64,000 nt of DNA from Subtercola frigoramans (GTDB lineage: Bacteria; Actinomycetota; Actinomycetes; Actinomycetales; Microbacteriaceae), in contig NZ_JAFBBU010000001.1 of NCBI RefSeq assembly GCF_016907385.1, positions 2,976,001 to 3,040,000 on the forward strand, given 5' to 3'. The position numbers and the translations under genes are program-made. The first letter of the stretch is position 1, and each line of letters begins with the position of its first letter. The notes under the pieces were generated by a model. The model made no database searches and was not told the DNA's origin. It worked only from the letters and a program-made list of their open reading frames with translations. Below, in pieces: positions 63,221 to 64,000 of the stretch.

Positions 63221-64000
63221 TCAGTGCGCGGCGACCGCAAGCGAGCCGAGCGCCGCCACGATCGCGTCACCCACCTCTGCGGTGCTTCGTGCAGGCAGTG
63301 CGTCTGCACCCGAGGCTCCGGATGCTGCACGAGCCCGACTCGCAAGGTCGCCGGTCACAGCATCCCGAACGCGGGCCGCTGCCTCAGGAAGCCCCTGCTG
63401 GTCGAGCAGGAGTGCCACCGACAGGATCGCGGCGGTCGGGTCGGCGATCTGCTGGCCTGCGATGTCGGGGGCAGAACCGTGCACGGGCTCGAACATGCTG
63501 GGGAAGACGCCGGTCGGGTTGATGTTGCCCGAGGCCGCCAGCCCGATGCCGCCGCTGATTGCGCCGGCCAGGTCGGTGAGAATGTCGCCGAAGAGGTTGT
63601 CTGTGACGATCACGTCGAACTTAGCAGGGTTCGTCACGAAGAAGATGGTCGCTGCGTCGACGTGCAGGTAGTCGACCGAGACGTCGGGGAACTCGGCTGC
63701 GATTGCGTTGACTGTGCGCTGCCAGAGGCTGCCCGAGAAGACCAGCACGTTCGTCTTGTGCACGAGCGTGAGCTTCTTTCGGGGGCGGCTGGCGGCGAGT
63801 TCGAAGGCGAAGCGCACCACGCGTTCGACGCCGTAGGCCGTGTTGACCGAGACCTCGTTGGCGATCTCGTGCGGCGTGCCGACGCGGATCGCGCCGCCGT
63901 TGCCGACGTACGGCCCCTCTGTGCCCTCGCGCACGACCACAAAGTCGACCTCGCCGGGATTCGAGAGCGGGCTCGTCACACCCGGGTAGATCGTGGTGGG
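63221..64000 (-). CDS. leuB: 3-isopropylmalate dehydrogenase, partial (N-terminus beyond the window)
   Basis: The C-terminal 259 residues are visible; the frame is open to the right edge at 64000. Conserved blocks are [16 protein letters not shown], a Lys/Asp active-site region [42 protein letters not shown] and [25 protein letters not shown]. The enzyme makes 2-oxoisocaproate from 3-isopropylmalate with NAD+ in leucine synthesis. It precedes ilvE in transcription, and both serve branched-chain amino acid synthesis. Confidence 0.96.
   Translation of the reverse strand, partial: PTTIYPGVTSPLSNPGEVDFVVVREGTEGPYVGNGGAIRVGTPHEIANEVSVNTAYGVERVVRFAFELAASRPRKKLTLVHKTNVLVFSGSLWQRTVNAIAAEFPDVSVDYLHVDAATIFFVTNPAKFDVIVTDNLFGDILTDLAGAISGGIGLAASGNINPTGVFPSMFEPVHGSAPDIAGQQIADPTAAILSVALLLDQQGLPEAAARVRDAVTGDLASRARAASGASGADALPARSTAEVGDAIVAALGSLAVAAH

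Overview
The window is high-GC DNA with short intergenic gaps, Actinobacteria-style Shine-Dalgarno and leaderless starts, no glutaminyl-tRNA synthetase in view but a tRNA-Gln next to gltX, a LAxTG-type sortase signal and chaplin-like repeats. This points to an actinobacterium, probably of the family Microbacteriaceae. That family call is an inference from gene content and order; genus cannot be fixed by reading alone.

Layout. 0-3.8 kb: a dihydrofolate-reductase-family protein, the K+ importer kup and three small unknown genes. 3.9-11 kb: a Dpp/Opp-type ABC transporter (binding protein, two permeases, fused double ATPase) followed by an NtaA/SnaA-type flavin monooxygenase and a stand-alone winged-helix regulator. 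11-12.2 kb: GrpB and DUF2127 proteins. 12.2-17.7 kb: a CitA/CitB-like two-component system divergent from a nitrate/sulfonate/taurine-type ABC importer. 17.7-19.1 kb: decaying genes, namely a truncated lysozyme-like protein and an rtcB pseudogene with an internal deletion. 19-28.5 kb: small housekeeping and envelope genes, tRNA-Glu, a lipid kinase and secreted lytic or lipoprotein genes. 28.5-33 kb: a lipoprotein intradiol dioxygenase, a pair of palindromic repeats, a putative Fe(II)/2-oxoglutarate enzyme under an iron-box-like site, and a GmrSD-like DUF262/DUF1524 protein.

33.2-38.5 kb is the most unusual part: a surface-protein locus with a four-repeat chaplin-like protein bearing an LAxTG anchor, a Pro/Val-rich secreted protein, a SipW-type secreted protein, and a SipW-type signal peptidase fused in one chain to a SipW-substrate-like signal and five Ig-like repeats. 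38.8-51.6 kb is a beta-glucoside/beta-glucan utilisation locus: a sugar ABC importer, an intracellular GH5, a GH3, a secreted GH5 whose barrel is interrupted by three discoidin-like domains, and two ROK regulators.

51.6-64 kb: tRNA-Gln, a thioredoxin-reductase-like flavoprotein, gltX, a TetR regulator, a VOC protein, a secreted operon (beta-propeller plus metzincin with a probable frameshift in its signal peptide), an aldo-keto reductase, an FAH-family hydrolase, a 49-bp tandem repeat, ilvE and the 3' part of leuB, which runs off the right edge.
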